Origin: Nageia nagi
Lineage: Eukaryota > Pinophyta
Direction of reading: 5' to 3'
NCBI GenBank assembly: GCA_050084985.1
Contig: JBITNC010000001.1
Location: 144,584,001-144,648,000 of the forward strand
DNA length: 64,000 bases
In this document: positions 31,587 through 43,986 of the stretch, one piece after another
Layout: every line of letters starts with the position of its first letter
Numbering within the stretch: the first letter of the stretch is position 1
Notes under the pieces: model-generated
Told to the model about the DNA's origin: nothing
Seen by the model: the letters and a program-made list of their open reading frames with translations, nothing else
The model's database searches: none
Made by a program: the position numbers and the translations under genes

Positions 31587-32780
31587 ATGGGAGACTCTTT
31601 TGCATCCAAGCATATCATGTATGGTTTCAACTATGGTATTTGGGAACCTAAGATAAAGGCAGAACTTCAGGCACAAAAACTTTGGATGATTATCATTGAA
31701 AACCAAGTTGCTTCATATGAGGAGAAGGAACTTGAAGCTTATAATACTAAAAATGATTTGCCAATGTCTATGATCTTTCATGTAATTTTAGATGAGATCC
31801 TCCTCATGATATCTTCTTTAAATACCACAAAGGAAGCTTGGGATAAACTAATGAGTATCTACCTTAGTACTAAATTTTCTAAAAGGTTAACCGTTATTCA
31901 GAAGTTACTTCAATCACGTCAAGAGAAAAATAAAATTGTAGTTATATATCTGAATAAGGTTGTTGACCTTAGGACTCAATTGATGAGGTGTGGTTGCAAT
32001 TGGATCAATGATGAGTTTTTGACTTTCATCATCCTCCAAAGCCTCTTCGCTAAGTTTATTCAATTTATGACTATTTTTAAAACTAGGCTTGATGATGAAA
32101 AAAAAGTTTTCTCCTTAAAAAAATTGTCAAGGCTTCTCTTGAAGCATGAGAAAATACTTAACAATAAAGTGTTGATCATCACTCCTATGGAGCCATCTAT
32201 GGAACTTGGTCCAATGAAGCTTCACTTGAAAAAGAAGAACCATAACCAAAAGAAGAGTTCTTATGCTCCTAAGAAGAACTTCAAGAATAGTGGGAATAAG
32301 AAGAATTATGATAATGGTAAGTCTAAGAAAATCAAAGCTAAATTTGATGGAAATTGTAATTTCTGTAACCATTATAGTCACAAGGAAGCTGATTACTTCA
32401 AAAAAAAGAAAGAACAAAGTGAGAAAAGATCTAGAAAACCAAATAAATCTAATAATAAAAAGAATAAAAATTCTACTTATGTTGCTACCTTTTACTCCAA
32501 GTCTCACACTTTGGCAAATGATTGGATTGTTGATTCTAGATGCACTAATCACATGTATTTTGAAAAAGATAAGTTTGGAAACTTTCATAAGTATAGAAAA
32601 GATGTAGTTGTGATAAGTGATAGTTCAATCCTTGAAGTTCAAGGTATTGGAAGTGTGTTGATACAAGAAAAGATTCTTGAGAATGTGCTTTATGTGCCTA
32701 AGTTCACTATGAATATCCTTTTTGTAATTCAAGTTACAAGAAAGGGTTACTCCTTTGAGTTTAACTCACACTCTTGGTGA
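31587..32780 (+). pseudogene. Copia gag and protease region of element A
   Basis: The open frame from MGDSFASKHIMYGFNYGIWE runs about 397 codons. It contains the copia gag UBN2-type core (TTKEAWDKLMSIYL, LTVIQKLLQSRQ, LRTQLMRCGCNWINDE), a zinc knuckle CNFC-NHYS-H-KEADY whose last Cys has become Tyr, and the protease active-site region DWIVDSRCTNH, where the usual DSGC has become DSRC. Compared with element B both catalytic/structural changes are specific to A, so it would be inactive even where open. A stop at 32778 precedes the integrase part. Confidence 0.85.
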
Positions 32781-35468
32781 ATGAAAAAGGGACTTACCAC
32801 TTTGGTGAAAGGTTCAGTGTAAGATGAACTTTACATTGTGGATCAATCTCCAACAAAGATGTGCCTTGCAACTAATGTTTATTTTAGAGGCAATCTTTGG
32901 CACCATCTATTAGGCTACCTAAACCATAAGAATATTCAAGTCATGAAAGATCATGAACTTGTGGAAGGTTTTCCTATAATATCACCTTCAATTTGTCTTT
33001 GTGAGAAGTGCATTCTAGGTAAAATAAATTAGAAAAAGTTTTCAAAAGATAAGATAACTAGAGCAACTTAGCCTCTTTTGCTTGTGCATATAGATTTGAT
33101 GGGTCCTTTTCCAACTAAATCACTTGGGAAGTATCTTATGTCTTGACCTTTATTGATGACTTTAGTAGGATGATATTTGGTTATCTTATAGAGCACAAGG
33201 ATCAAACCTTTGATAGTTTCAAAGATTTCAAAGCCTTGGTAGAAAATTTGTTCGATTTCAAAATTAAGATGTTAAGATCTGATAATAGAGGTGAGTATAA
33301 TAGTAATTAATTCAATTATTTTTATACCAAGTATGGAATCAAGAGGCAGTTTACTATCCCTTACATTCCTCAAAAGAATGGTGTTACCAAAAGAAAAAAT
33401 AGAACCATTCAAGAAATGGCAAGATGTATGTTAAGAAATCTTTCTAGCTTCTTATCGGGTGAAGTTGTAAATACTACAATCTACATCTTGAATAGGTGTT
33501 CTATAAAAGTAGTTGAAGGTAGAACTCTATATGAGATATGGACAAGAAAGAAACTTAACATCTCTCACTTTAGGGTCTTTAGTTGTGATGCTTATACCTT
33601 TGTTATTCCTAAGAAAAGGAAGAAGCTTAATAAGAGATCCAAAAAATGTATCTTTATGGGTTATGACAATCAGCATAGAGGCTACACTTCTCGTGTAGTC
33701 TTTATGTCAAGGGATGTAAAGTTTAATGAACTTCGTAAAGAGTCTACTTCTTATGAGAACCTTGATGAGGGTGATGATTCTTTTGTTGCTCTTAACTGGT
33801 TGGATGTTAGTGTGGATTTGTCACCTAAAGAATAAAACTCTTCAATATAAAGGATAACAAGGCATACAACCATTTATAAATCTTTGTTTGCCAAAATTGA
33901 TTGCAAGAATGAGCCCTCATCCTAAAAAGAAGCTTCAATGCATGAGTGTTGGTTTAATGCAATAAATGTGGAGTATGAGGCTTTAATGAAGAATCAAACT
34001 TAAGATTTGGTTTCTTATCCTAATGAATACAATGTGATTAAGAATAAATGAATTTATAAGGTCAAATATAATTCAGTTGAAGAGATTGATAAATACAAAG
34101 CAAGATTAGTAGCTATGGCTTTTGCTTAAAAATATGGAGTTGATTATGAGGAAACCTTTTCTCCAATGGAAAAGATGCCTATTGTCAGGGTAATTCTTAC
34201 ACTTTTAGTAGCTCAAAGATGAAAAATTTTACAATTTGATGTCAAGAGTGCTTTTCTCAATGGTGACTTAGATGTGAAAATCTACATGAATCAACCAAAA
34301 GGGTTTGTTGTTGAAGGTAAAGAATCTTTTGTGTGCAAGTTAAAGAAGTCTTTGTATGGACTTAAGCAAGCATAAAGGGCTTAATACAAAAAGATTTCAA
34401 GATACTTTGAGGATATTGGGTTTTTTAAATGCTTCTCTGATTCAGATCTTTATGTGCTCAACCAAGGATAAGACTTGATCTTGATTATTCTCTATGTGGA
34501 TGATCTATTGATTACAAGGAATAATATGGTCCTCATACAAGACTGCATATCCAAACTTAAAGCAACTTTGAAAATGACTGATCTTGGTCTATTGCACTAC
34601 TACCTTGGTATGTAAGTGTACCAATACAAGGATTGAACTTACCTCAATCAATCAAGTTTATTTTAGATATCCTACAAAAGTTTAGAATGGAGGAGTGCAA
34701 GCATGCTACAATCCTAGTCTCTCTAAGAATCATTTTATCTCTTAGTTCTAACTCTCAGTTGGCAGATGCTATGGTTTACAGACAACTAATTCGTAGTATT
34801 CTTTATTTGACTATATTTAGGCTAGATATTTTCTTTGCCATGACTTTGGTAGCTCGCTTTATGCAAAATCCATATGTTGAGAATTTCAATGCTGTTAAGC
34901 AAATTTTGAGGTATGTTGAAGGCACTAAAGATCTTGCTCTCAAGCATGACAAGTTACCCTTGTTTATTCTCTCAAGATTTTTAGATTCTGACTATAGAGG
35001 AGATAGAGATGACATAAAATCAACTTTTGCTTATGTGTTTAGCATTGGTTTAGATGCTATCTCTTAGGCATCCAAGAAGCAACCTAGTATTGTTCTCTCC
35101 ACCACCAAGGCTCTCTCCACCACTAAGGCTAAATATCATGCAATATCAGTTGCAACCCAGGAAGCCATTTGGTTGAGGCATATTCTAAAAGAAATAGGGT
35201 ATGAACAAGTTCATCCATAACAAATTTTTTCAAATAATCAATCAGCTATTTCTTTAGCAAAGAATTTTGTTTTCCATCAGAGAATAAAGCATGTAGAAAT
35301 CCAAGCCCACTTCACTAGAGAGAAGGTTATAGATTATCTTCTACATTTGCAGTATTGTCCATTAGTGTTAAACTCTATTGATTTGTTCACCAAGCCCCTT
35401 TTCAAATCTCAGTTCTATAAGCTTAGGGAGTCTATTAGGTTGGTGAAGTTACCCTCAAAAAGGGAGTA
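32781..35468 (+). pseudogene. Copia integrase-RT-RNase H region of element A, broken
   Basis: The sequence continues the polyprotein with LWHHLLGYLNHKNIQ and CEKCILGKI (integrase zinc-binding region, second His of the usual RLGH still replaced by GY), LVHIDLMGPF, SDNRGEY-like DNRGEY, then a frame at 33416-33835 (GYDNQHRGY, FNELRKES), reverse transcriptase words [42 protein letters not shown] and RNase H (34633-35067 and following; DSDYRGDRDDIKST, HVEIQAHF). At least eight stops and several frameshifts are present. Confidence 0.85.
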
Positions 35469-36479
35469 AATGTTGAATTCTTATTAAATCCATTGTAATT
35501 TCTTCCTTCTTAATAAAGTTTTTAAACTTTTATTTAGTTTGTATACTTTGTTTATACATTATTTTATTTGGTAACTATAAGTATGGGCTTAGCATCTTAG
35601 TGATGATTTATACTATACCTCAAATCCAAGCACATTATATCAGGGAGAAAGTTCTTGATGCAACAACTGTAATTCTATTCATCTGAATTTATCTCTCCTG
35701 ATTTATTCACTAACTGCTTTAGAAGCTTTGTTGTGCACATTTTGAAAGTTTATTATGGTAATGAAGTTATCCTCAAGGGGGAGTGAAGGTTGAATTCATG
35801 TTGTGATGATAACTTCATCGATAGGAGGCTCTATTTAGTTGTATAATGTTGATCTAAATATACACCTTCGTGGTTAGTTCGCTCTGTGTGAGGAACTCAT
35901 GGTACATTTTGTTTTGTTATCACTATGTGAAGAATCAATATGTGTTTTTTAGCACTATTTGGTTATCCATACGTGAGTAACTTATATGCGCATATACTTT
36001 TTTTTGTTGTTGATAAACATAAGTTTTTATATACATCAGATGACTATAAGTATTGGCTTGGTATCTTTGTGATGGTTTATAGTACATCATTAATCAGTTT
36101 ATAGATGGCATTACTTAGTTCATTTATCTTGTGATTAATATGAATGTTATATGATGCATCTAACTAATCTTGTTTATGAGCTACTTGTAACTTGCAAGTT
36201 TCATCTTGAGAGTGCAGGTTACTTACTTTGTGTGCGCAGGCTCATATGTCAACTCAGAGTTGATTGAATACACTTATAGTGAAACCACTTGTGGTTAATG
36301 ATTATATTGTAAACCATTTTGTTAAATGGTATTGTAGTAAGTCTCAAACTAAGATCTTACTTATTTCTCAATGATGTAAAGTTCTCATCTTCATTTGTAT
36401 CTCTTTGAAGGAGAACTCTCTCTTACTCTATCTTTCTTCTTCTTTGTACGCTCTATCCCAATATTATATTAAATGAGAG
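35469..36479 (+). repeat. 3' untranslated region of element A with a partial duplication
   Basis: The pol end and purine-rich tract (ctcaaaaagggagtaaatg, 35452-35470) is followed by a second, diverged copy of the pol end (35620-35790; attatatcagggagaaagtt, then cctcaagggggagtgaagg). The phrase ctataagtatgggcttagc (35575) also recurs as ctataagtattggcttggt (36050). So a roughly 450-bp part is duplicated. Bases 36180-36479 are homologous to the same region in elements B and C. Confidence 0.7.
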
Positions 36480-36953
36480 TGTTAGAATTTGTAATGTAAT
36501 ATTGTTTAATATTTCTCCTTAATGTAAATTCACTTAATACTTAAAGTATCATTAGATACCTTAAAGTATTAAGGGAATATAAAATAGGAGAATGATTAAA
36601 AATACATGAGTTTAAAAATAGGTGAAATATCAAAAATAGAAAAGGGATTAATTATAGAGTAGGTTTCTTCTTATAAAAAGAGAAGAATCCTCCCCTTATC
36701 TAGTTACATAATTGTAATGCAAGCTTTGTTATAGGTTTAAAGTGTGAGAGAGAGAAGAGATTTTGTAAGAGAGGTCCTTGAGAATAAGAAGATCTTAGTT
36801 AGTGGACGTACTCCCAAGGAGGGAGGAGCCACTTTATAACTTGTGTTATTTATGTGATTGGCTTCTTTATTATGCTATTGTGTTGATGTTGAAAGTGCTT
36901 TCTTATGATCTTGAGAGATTATAAGTTAATTTATAAAGAGTTAATTTCTTTAG
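36480..36953 (+). repeat. 3' LTR of element A
   Basis: Starts TGTTAGAATTTGTAATG, preceded by the weak purine tract aaatgagag, and aligns along its length with 29461-29891. It has about 35 extra bases (aggagaatgattaaaaatac, near 36585) and ends around ttaatttctttag, so the terminal CA is not preserved exactly. Confidence 0.8.
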
Positions 36954-38715
36954 TTGTAGTATTACTATTTTTATATTTTTTCCATGAATTTAAAGTTGAA
37001 TGGAATAGTGAAAAGTGATTTTTCAAGTTGTAATCTTTAATTTTTCTATACAGTTTAGTTTTTCCAAAAAAGATGAAACTAACTACTTTGAGAGGTTGTA
37101 AATTTCATTTATTTCTATTTACACCATTTGAAAGATCTATTAAATTTATGTATAAATCTATACTATTTGCATAGTTTCAGTCAATACATGTCCTTCATTT
37201 TACCTTTGTAAAATGCTCCCTAAAGTTCTGAGCAAACTGCAACCACCTGATATTTTTAAGTTATGTGGAGTCTACAAGTTGACTATATACAAGCTGCAAG
37301 TCAATTATAGAGGATGTTGTTTGAGCTATGAATAAATGTAGAGGGTTTATTTAACTCAATTTTTGTCTCATATACCTTATTTTTTTTTAGTTAATATTGA
37401 AATGGTCCACAAAGAGGTCTATAAGTGAAGGAATATTATAGATATATTTTTTAGGGATATTGTATTATGTGAAATACTTTAAGTAATAGTTTAGCTTAAA
37501 AATTTTCATCATGTAAAAATATAATGCATACTTATTTTAATTATTAAATATGATTTGCTATATCTTTCATTCTTGTAAAAATTCAAAATAAGGCCACATA
37601 GAATAGAGTGGTTAAGGAAACTATATATCAAGGGAGAGGCGATAAGGAAATTTTTAAGGATGAGGGTTCATGATAATTTATTTAATTTAATTAAGATACT
37701 CTTTTAATTAATCCAATTCTTTCTTATGATAAGTTTGCATCTATTGAAATATGATCATAATCTCAAAGTGTTCAAGATTTTATGATCTAGGAATGATGAG
37801 AGTTATAGGAGGAAATAGATTAACCATTGATTGAGACATAGGATGAGACAAGATAAAAGAGTTGAGAAAATAGGTATATGATGGAATGTAATAGAAGGTT
37901 GAAGAATGTGTATAAGAAATATATATTCTTAAATAATGATATATTATAATTAAGGATAAATATTTTAGAAGATGGAGTGTAATCAATAACATGACCAATG
38001 ATATGTGGCAGGTTGATAATTGATGTATAAGAAATATATATAATTAGTTAAGATAATAAAATAAGATATTTGAGTATGATCCTTTTTATTCATGGTAAAT
38101 GAAGTGAGATGAAATTATTAAGAAATAAAGATTCCTATAAGAGGTAATTCTTAACTTCATCATAAACTTGTAAGTTGGGTTTTTAACCTATTTCTTAATC
38201 ATCATTGGAAAGTATCTTGTTCATTGGTTTTAACCTTATGGTTTCACATTCATCCTTACTATGGTGTGACTTATTGTAATAAAAAAAATATTTTATATTT
38301 TAAACTAATACTTTTTTTAAAAGGTATAATATTTATAAGTATTTTGTGTGTGTGTGTGTTATATATATATATGTACATAGGTGATTTTCAAAGGGAACCA
38401 ATAACCTTATTACAACACCAAATTGCCTTGTATATCATAACCCATGAAAAAAAATTCCTACTAGTAATAACCTATTATAGTCTACTATGCTCAGACATCT
38501 ATACTACTACATTTAGTCTAAACAAGGCATAAAAATAAACTATCAGCCTATACTAGCTCTATCCATCCTTGAAATGCTCTAGCCAACACTACAAGGTTGT
38601 TTTAAAGTTTAGCTCCTCCCATATCACTTCTTAGAGTTTATCAACCTGAGTTGTTATGTTCCTCAACCTAGACAACAACATTCCACATAACGAGCCAATC
38701 TCTCTTAGGAGCATA
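36954..38715. other. AT-rich spacer between elements A and C
   Basis: No gene or repeat was recognised. It contains a (GT)n/(TA)n microsatellite near 38346-38375 and a polyadenine run near 38281. Possibly the remnant of older elements beyond recognition. Confidence 0.4.
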
Positions 38716-39256
38716 TGAAGGAGCTAAAGGATTCTTTACATTCCACCCAAGGACACCTTGAATGTAATTTGCCTAATCTTAAGAACACATAGAACATTCA
38801 CACAAATAAAACTTAAACATGTATAATGGTTCCTCCATCATGGGAGTCCATCTGCTTGAACATATTTTCTATTATTTCTCACAAGTGAACTCTCCTACAA
38901 ATTCTCAATAATTCTTCTACAAGAATTCTTTTACAAAATTCCTACAAGAGCATTTCTACAACTCTATAAGACTAGCATTTTCATGCTTCTCCAAGTGTGT
39001 AATCTTAAGGAGAGGGTCCTATATTTATAAGTCAAAATCCTCCCTTGAATCACCCTATTAACCATTGTACAAAGTCATGACATGCATCACCTTTTTATCC
39101 AAAGGGCATGCTCATGATATGGAGTGTAGGACAAGTTACATGTGGAAAAATTTACATTATCATATTCATTAAATACTTAAGGTATATAGGGATACACTTA
39201 AGTATTAAATGAATTACATTAAGAGACCTTACAATAATGCATTATAAATTCTAACA
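38716..39256 (-). repeat. 3' LTR of element C
   Basis: 541 bp, read on the minus strand from TGTTAGAATTTATAATGC to the terminal CA. It aligns throughout with 51579-52106 with scattered differences. Confidence 0.9.
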
Positions 39257-41837
39257 CTCTCCCTTAATGCAATATAATGGTAGAGAGTTGAGAAGAAAAA
39301 GAGAGAATGAGTAAGAGAGTTCTCCTCCATAACAATACAAGTGAAGAAAAGAACTTGTGAAAACTAATAGAATTTAGATGATTTTACAAGGCTCAACTAC
39401 TCAACCATTTTAGAAAATGGTTTACAATACAATCATTAACCATAAATGATTTCAATATACAAGTATTAGTCATCCAATAAGTTGACATGATGAGCTTTCA
39501 CGAGCCTACATACTCGAAGTAAGTAATTTGCAATCTCCTACAATCTACAAGAAGTTTATAGAAAAATTAGTAATATACATCATTGCATAGCATCAAATAT
39601 AATATACATCATCAACTATGATATCTAATAATATCACATGTGCATACTAACAAGTTATGATATATCATATCATGTGTAATGTGCACTATCAACCAAGTGA
39701 TACATAAATGCACTATCAAACAAGAATATATGAAATATCCATAAGTGCACAACATGATCATCAATCATTATAAAACATTTATTTTTAATTTTGTTTATTT
39801 TAGATCATTATTTTGTGTTTATTTTTTTTATGAAGGTGTCATCATATTATAACATTTCCTTTATCCCCCTTGATGACAACTTCACCTATCAAATACTCAT
39901 GTGATCATGTTACCTTAATCATGCCATAAATTATCAAATGCCAACTTGATAAAAAAAATATCACATGCAATGCATAAGCCACATATCAAAGATGCATAAT
40001 TTCTTATTGATTTACAAACATGTTGAGTTGGAGGTTTAAGTTCTTCAACAATATTGTAGCATAGATGAAGAACAAGCCACAACATACAAACTTATTATAC
40101 AACTAGTCAAGATGCACAAGCCACAAAATGCCAACTTGACTATGTTACTAATCAAGATGCATATGATGGAATAAGGTAGCATTAATCCAATAATATGGAT
40201 TCAAATTCCATCAAAAAATTAAAATTTTGGAGAAGAGAAAACCTTTTTAACCACTCCAACAATTTGCAAACATGGAGATTCTTCCATTAATATGGAAACA
40301 GACAATGTGGCATCCATCCATAAACATGGATATTTTTCTATCAACATGAAATCAAACAATGTAGCATTCATCCATAAACATAGATATTCTTCCATCAACA
40401 TGGAAGCAAACAATGTGGCATCCATCCATCGAAAGTAGGGTTAAGACCAATTTAGTAGTTTTCATTAGGGTTAGTTATTAATTACAAGAATGCTTAAAAG
40501 CTTGCTTTGAGAGTCATTACATAATGCTCTTGTTTAGTAGATCAAAATTTGCATAATGCTTGCTAAAAAAAGGCATTATCAAGGTCTTTCATTTTTCTCA
40601 ATAGGGGGGCAAGTTGTCTTGAAAAAATTGCCTCTTTTAAACTTGCTCATTTATCCATCTTCTTTTGCCTTTAGGGATAACGTTAGGAGAGAAAAATAAA
40701 AAATTACTAATAGCTCCCTTAAATTTTGGGTGGAAAAAATATCATTCTTTAATAAAAAAAATTATTAACAAAAATAGTCTCTCCCCTTTAACACTTTGAA
40801 AAAAAATATTACCATAGCAAAAACAATTCCCCCATTTAAACTTTAAGGAATGAAAAATTGCTCTTTTAAAAAAAAAAATTAAGGGAAAAAATATATATGT
40901 ATATTACTTGCTTAAAAATTTACTTTCCTCCATTTAAAAAAAAAAAAACTTTCTTAAAAATATTAAGGAAGAAAAAAATTACCTCTCTTAGCACTTTTTT
41001 TTTAAATAATGATTCCCCCTTCTTTTAAAAAAAAGATAAAGTACTTAAAAAAATATTCTCCCTCTCTTTTTACATACATACATACATATATATATACATA
41101 CATACATACATATAAGGTAAAAAAAAAAATTCACAAAAAAAAATCATTAAAAAATCCTCCTTAAAAAATGTTCTCTATTGTGCTACATCAACAATGTTCA
41201 ACTTGATGACACTTTGAATTGGGGCCTCCTATGGTGTTAAGCACACACTTATTATTAAGCCATAATTTAGAAGATTTGGAACATGAACAACATTAAGGAA
41301 TAATTCTTCATTCAAAGTAATGTGCGAAGAGGTACTTGAGTCATCTAGTGTGAAGTTCAAGAGGTGGTGGAGTCAATCTAATGTGAAGATAAAGAAATAT
41401 ACTCTAGCTAACCAAATATTGTTAGAGACTCTCATAGACTATGGGAAGTTGAAAGAAGATTGAAAACAGCCTTTGGATGCCTTGAGGAGCTCAAAGATAT
41501 GTGAAACTTTTTTTATGTCAATTGGATACCTTTTACCAGCACTAGGATCATTTATGGTACCAAAGAAGCGCATTAGAGTAGAGAAACCAATGAATTTTCT
41601 TAACATGACCATAATATGTTGTTTTGTAAAGGCCTTGGGCAAGGGAATATATGATGGAAGAAGCAAACTCATCATGGATGCTATAGAAACTCCTAAATAG
41701 GGCCCTTTGAAGGCAAGGGAAAAATATAGATCTTAAATCAATGAGATGAAAGTGCTCTTATATTATTGTTAGTGGTAGGGTCACCCTAACAATCGATACA
41801 TCAAATAGGACACTATGGTGTTTCCTAGTGTTGCAAC
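39257..41837 (-). other. Interior of element C, non-coding
   Basis: The part next to the LTR (39257-39890) is homologous to the 3' untranslated region of element B (43232-43990). Beyond it lie three 54-bp tandem repeats (40268-40429), A-rich and T-rich low-complexity tracts (40720-41160) including a CATA microsatellite (41079-41113), and two unmatched frames around 41439-41700. No polyprotein domain was found. Confidence 0.65.
40268..40429. repeat. Three tandem copies of a 54-bp unit
   Basis: Each unit runs aaacatgga-attcttcca to caatgtggcatccatccat, three times in succession with about 10% divergence. On the minus strand the repeats stay open and would encode an 18-residue repeat containing MDATL and LMEE, but there is no sign of a wider gene. 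Confidence 0.88.
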
Positions 41838-42335
41838 TGTTGAAATGTATAATGCATTATTGTAAAGGTTTTGTATTAATCTTCTATATAAGTTCACTAA
41901 TACTTAAGGGTATCATTTGATACCTTAAGTATTTAAGTGAATATGATAATGTAACTTGTCCTACACTCCATGTCATGAGCATGCCCCTTGGGTAAAAGGA
42001 TGTTCATGTCATGTGTTTGTACATTGGATAAAAGGGTGATCCAAAGAGGGATTTTGGCCTATAAATAGAAGGCTCCCTTTTTGTGATCACACACCAATTT
42101 GTGGAGTAAAACTATGCTATAGGATACTATTTAGGAGATGAGTTAGGAGAATTGTAAGAGTTCATATTTGTTAAGAAGAAAGATCTAGTTAGTGGATGTA
42201 CTTCTAGTTGGAGAAACAACTTACATCTTGTGTTATCTTTGTGAGATTGCATTGTGAGTTTGTTAGATGTGTATTGTGAGCTTTCATGTGATCTTGGGAG
42301 TTTAGAGTTGTTCATGTTATAGTTCAATTCTCATA
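41838..42335 (+). mobile_element. Solo LTR D inside element C
   Basis: A sequence resembling the element C LTR but on the plus strand (TGTTGAAATGTATAATGCAT ... caattctca) is flanked by GCAAC at 41833-41837 and 42336-42340, a perfect 5-bp target duplication. There is no PBS, purine tract or coding sequence beside it, so this is a solo LTR left by recombination between two LTRs. It contains a TATAAATA-like box (ggcctataaatagaag, about 42056-42071). Confidence 0.85.
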
Positions 42336-42766
42336 GCAACAAGACAATATAAATTGATATTCTTCTAACTTGCTTACAATGGAACAACAAACAATCTGAA
42401 TGCAATCTTGACAATGTAAAGCGAGCAACAAAAAATTATGGTGGAGGAGGGTCTTTTATATGGCCATCTATTTCTACTTATTTTTCTACCTCTACTCTAA
42501 TATATGATTTTCATTGTAAAGAGAGTGAGAGAATGCCAAGATGAATTCTTTTACGAAATGAAACCCTTTTTTTTGAAATATTTATTTATTTAGAAAAATT
42601 TGCATTATCCCCCTTAAAAAAAAATCAAACATTTTTTTTAAATTGTAAAATTAATTGTTTTGCAAATTTGCAACCACAATTTTCAATCAATTTAAAATTT
42701 TTGTAATTTATAACATATATTATTAGTTTTAATGTTGCAACAAATTATATAAAGAAGCATAAAAAA
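42336..42766 (-). other. Interior of element C between solo LTR D and element B
   Basis: AT-rich, non-coding, ending in an A run immediately before the element B LTR. Nothing recognised. Confidence 0.45.
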
Positions 42767-43231
42767 TGATGAATTAGTCTACATAATCCTGCAGGTCAAG
42801 ACTATAGAAACTTTAATCATCAACTCTACAACTAATACCTCCAATTCCAACAAGTAACACAATATAATGGTCCTCCCTCTTGAAATACATCCACAACTAG
42901 ACCATTCACAAACTATGCACCCTCAATAAATTCCTTCCTCCTCACAACTAGTAGAGTAATCTTACTCAAAACTAAGTTATATTCAAACGGATGAGCCCTC
43001 TATTAGCAATGAAGACACCTCCCTAACACATCCCTTTAACCCAAGGGTAAGGTTAGGGTTACAATAAATATATTACCTAACTTTAACCTACCAACTAACC
43101 ACTTGGTAAGGTCAAAGTTTACATAATAAAGAATTCAATTAATCCCTTAAGGTATCTAAATATCTTTTAAGTGATTAATTGAATTTACAAGGAGTTTAGA
43201 TATTCACAATATTTCATTACAAATTCTAACA
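42767..43231 (-). repeat. 3' LTR of element B
   Basis: 465 bp. The right half (about 43030-43231) is nearly identical to 51286-51482, while the left half (42767-43030) differs from its partner by many single-base deletions and short rearrangements. Confidence 0.9.
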
Positions 43232-43986
43232 CTCCCCCTTAATGCAATATTGGGATAGAGCGTAGAAGAGAGAAGAGAGAGAGTAAGAGAGAGTTCTCCT
43301 CCATAGAGATACAAGTGGAGATGAGAACATTTACATATTTGAGAATCTTTTTGAGAACTAGTTTGAGACTCACTACATTACCATTTGACAAAATGGTTTA
43401 CAATACAATCATTAACCACAACTGGTTTCACTGTACATAGTAGTCGATCAACTTTAAGCTGACATGTGAGTCTCCATGAGCTTGCTTACACAAGGTGAGT
43501 AACCTGCATTTCTGAAGAAGATCCTGCATGCTACAAGCAACTCATGAACAAAATCAATTAGATGCATCATATATTCATTTTATTAATAAGAGAATCAAAT
43601 AATTCCATCTTATAAATAACTGATCAATGGTGCACTATAAGTCATCACGGAGATACCAAGCCATCAGTCATAGTCACCTGTTGTATATAGACATGTGTTG
43701 ATTATTAATAGAGCATAACAAATAGATGACTGTACAATGCCTACAGACACATACCAAATCTTCTCATATGAATACTTGAACAATGAAACTGCTTGATCAA
43801 TTATATGCTCAAAAAATTGTACAACAAGTTTCTCACGTAGAGCAAACTTACCACGGAGGTATAAAATGTACAAAAAGTTCCTCACACAGAGCAAACTTAC
43901 CATGGAGGTATATCATAATCAACACTATATAACAACAACAAAAAAAAGAGCCTCTTAGAGGTGAAGTTATCATCACTAACAAAAGT
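43232..43986 (-). other. 3' untranslated region of element B
   Basis: Between the end of pol and the 3' LTR. It contains a direct repeat of 'gagcaaacttaccacggagg' type sequence (43840-43860 and 43888-43912) and a purine-rich tract on the minus strand at 43993-44012 overlapping the pol end. It is homologous to 35470-36479 in A and 39257-39890 in C. Confidence 0.7.

Larger units (their letters stand above)
29461..36953 (+). mobile_element. Element A: decayed full-length Ty1/copia retrotransposon
   Basis: Two direct LTRs (29461-29891 and about 36480-36953) bound a degenerate primer-binding site (29894-29904), a 1.7-kb leader, gag-pol (31587-35468) and a 1-kb 3' region. Order gag, protease, integrase, reverse transcriptase, RNase H is that of copia. 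Multiple stops and frameshifts across pol, and LTRs differing by substitutions and an insertion of about 35 bp in the 3' copy, show an old insertion. No clear target duplication was found. LTR starts (TGTTAGAATTTGTAATG) are shared with element B. Confidence 0.85.

Noticed and set aside
32127-32588. 153-codon minus-strand frame in element A
   Set aside because: It is the antisense of the gag zinc-knuckle region and resembles nothing known.
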